The notes under the pieces: generated by a model
Told to the model about the DNA's origin: nothing
Databases searched by the model: none
The model's input: the letters and a program-made list of their open reading frames with translations, nothing else
From: Arthrobacter oryzae
Lineage (GTDB): Bacteria; Actinomycetota; Actinomycetes; Actinomycetales; Micrococcaceae
Assembly (NCBI RefSeq): GCF_003634095.1
Contig: NZ_RBIR01000006.1
Coordinates: 124,001-188,000, forward strand
Reading direction: 5' to 3'
DNA: 64,000 bases
In this document: positions 62,789 through 64,000 of the stretch, piece after piece
How positions within the stretch are numbered: the first letter of the stretch is position 1
Layout: every line of letters starts with the position of its first letter
Translations under genes and position numbers: made by a program

Positions 62789-64000
62789 ATGGAACTCACC
62801 GCAGGTCTCGTTTGGCTCCTGGTCGCCGCAGCCTTAGTGCTGTTCATGACCCCGGGCCTAGCATTCTTCTACGGCGGCATGACTCGCGCCAAGTCGGCTT
62901 TGAACATGATGATGATGAGCTTCGTCGCCATCGGAACCGTTGGCATCATGTGGGTCCTCTGGGGCGCTTCGATGGCTACGAGCAACGACGACAACTTCTA
63001 CCAGATCTTCGCGAACCCGTTCAGCCACTTCGGCCTCCACGGCTTCACCGAGCCCGCTGATCTGCTCAAGGTCGGCTACGCAGCCACCTTCGCGATCATC
63101 ACCGTGGCCCTGATCTCCGGTGCTGTCGCCGACCGCGCCAAGTTCTCCGCCTGGGTGGTCTTCACCCCCATCTGGGCCACCCTGGTCTACGCGCCGCTGG
63201 CCTTCATGGTCTGGGGCGGCGGCCTCTTCTCCGCTAACGGCTGGTTCGGCAAGACGTTCGCACCCGTCATCGACTTCGCCGGCGGCACGGTGGTCCACAT
63301 CAACGCCGGCGTCGCGGGCCTCATCCTGGTCCTGATCATCGGCAACCGGAAGGGCTTCGGCAAGGACCCGAACCACCGCCCGCACAACATCCCGTTCGTC
63401 ATGCTCGGCGCGGCCATCCTGTGGTTCGGCTGGTTCGGCTTCAACGCCGGCGCCGCCGCGACCGTAGAGCAGGCAGGCCTCATCTGGATCAACACCCTGG
63501 CCGCCCCGGCCGCCGCGATGCTGGGCTGGCTCGCCGTGGAACGCTTCCGCGACGGTCACCCGACTTCCCTCGGTGCCGCCTCCGGCGTCGTGGCCGGCCT
63601 TGTTGCCATCACCCCGGCCTGCGCCAACGTCTCCCCGCTCGGCGCGATCGCCCTCGGCGTCGCGGCCGGTGTGGCTTCCGCGCTCGCCGTCGGCCTGAAG
63701 TTCAAGTTCGGCTACGATGACTCGCTCGACGTCGTCGGTGTCCACCTCGTCTCCGGCGTCATCGGCACCGTGGCGATCGGCTTCCTCGCCACCCCGACCC
63801 AGGGCCCCGCAGGCCTGTTCTACGGCGGCGGCACCACGCAGCTGGTCGCCCAGACCCTCGCGGCCCTGATCTCCATCGCCTTCACCGCGGTGATGACCTT
63901 CATCATCGCCTTCCCGATCCACAAGCTCATGGGCTTCCGGGTCTCCCAGGAACAGGAAGTCGTCGGCGTGGACCTGAGCCTGCACGCCGAGACGGCCTAC
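62789..64000 (+). CDS. amt: Ammonium transporter (3' end cut by window)
   Basis: 404 codons are visible and the gene runs past the window end; full AmtB proteins are 430-480 aa. N-terminal VLFMTPGLAFFYGGMTRAK, the twin pore histidines H170 (GGTVVHINAG) and H319 (VVGVHLVSGVIG), and FGWFGFNAGAA in the pore mark a true Amt channel. The ATG follows AGAGAGGA. It is divergent from the MFS gene with a GlnR-like operator upstream, so nitrogen-limited expression is expected. glnK is the usual next gene but is outside the window. Confidence 0.95.
   Translation, partial: MELTAGLVWLLVAAALVLFMTPGLAFFYGGMTRAKSALNMMMMSFVAIGTVGIMWVLWGASMATSNDDNFYQIFANPFSHFGLHGFTEPADLLKVGYAATFAIITVALISGAVADRAKFSAWVVFTPIWATLVYAPLAFMVWGGGLFSANGWFGKTFAPVIDFAGGTVVHINAGVAGLILVLIIGNRKGFGKDPNHRPHNIPFVMLGAAILWFGWFGFNAGAAATVEQAGLIWINTLAAPAAAMLGWLAVERFRDGHPTSLGAASGVVAGLVAITPACANVSPLGAIALGVAAGVASALAVGLKFKFGYDDSLDVVGVHLVSGVIGTVAIGFLATPTQGPAGLFYGGGTTQLVAQTLAALISIAFTAVMTFIIAFPIHKLMGFRVSQEQEVVGVDLSLHAETAY

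Noticed and set aside
1..64000. CRISPR array, insertion sequence or rRNA operon
   Set aside because: No regularly spaced direct repeats, transposase motifs or rRNA sequence were seen on reading the window.

Overview
The window is high-GC actinobacterial chromosome, most like Arthrobacter/Pseudarthrobacter (Micrococcaceae). The evidence is strong G/C third-position bias, many GTG and TTG starts, a cysteine-free ribosomal protein L32, a fused OleBC olefin protein, and a backbone gene order that I recall from other actinobacteria: leuCD, murA, plsC-like, gpsA, ddl, DUF3515, thiL, DAK2, recG, rsmD, coaD, DUF177, rpmF, rnc, mutM, smc, ftsY, amt. The species cannot be fixed from sequence alone.

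Layout. 0-5.4 kb: ilvE, an MBL-fold hydrolase, an FAH-family enzyme, gltX and a HAD hydrolase. 5.5-7.0 kb (minus): a membrane-anchored X-X-X-Leu-X-X-Gly heptad-repeat protein. 7.3-7.6 kb: tRNA-Gln(CTG) and tRNA-Glu(CTC). 7.7-11.3 kb: DUF1697 and an IclR regulator divergent from leuCD. 11.5-15.9 kb: murA, an acyltransferase, gpsA and ddl (peptidoglycan precursors and phospholipid). 15.9-38.1 kb: a surface-polysaccharide locus that splits the usual ddl-DUF3515-thiL order. 38.3-43.4 kb: thiL, DAK2, recG, rsmD. 43.4-46.3 kb (minus): spermidine-synthase-like, DapC-like aminotransferase and SDR. 46.4-49.5 kb: coaD, DUF177, rpmF, rnc, mutM. 49.6-54.3 kb (minus): oleA-oleBC-oleD. 54.5-59.5 kb: smc, ftsY. 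59.5-62.5 kb (minus): a membrane-anchored glycoside hydrolase and an MFS transporter. From 62.8 kb: amt, cut by the window end.

The most unusual part is the polysaccharide locus. Two convergent blocks hold wecB and wecC (UDP-ManNAc, then UDP-ManNAcA), a TagGH/Wzm-Wzt type ABC exporter, at least five glycosyltransferase proteins (several fused), a secreted beta-helix protein and a Pro/Ala-rich membrane-anchored protein. Three proteins of quite different architecture (an Asp2-like alpha/beta hydrolase, a rhamnosyltransferase-like/DUF6270 fusion and a CgeB-like glycosyltransferase) appear to carry five copies in total of one roughly 110-residue beta-rich module. I infer synthesis, export and decoration of an acidic ManNAcA-containing wall polymer (teichuronic-acid-like), with the shared module as a docking or glycan-binding unit.

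Other points of interest are an apparent ATT start codon for the DUF177 gene, a GlnR-like periodic operator before amt, several TANNNT boxes 6-7 nt before start codons (leaderless-type promoters), and minus-strand accessory islets between conserved plus-strand backbone genes.
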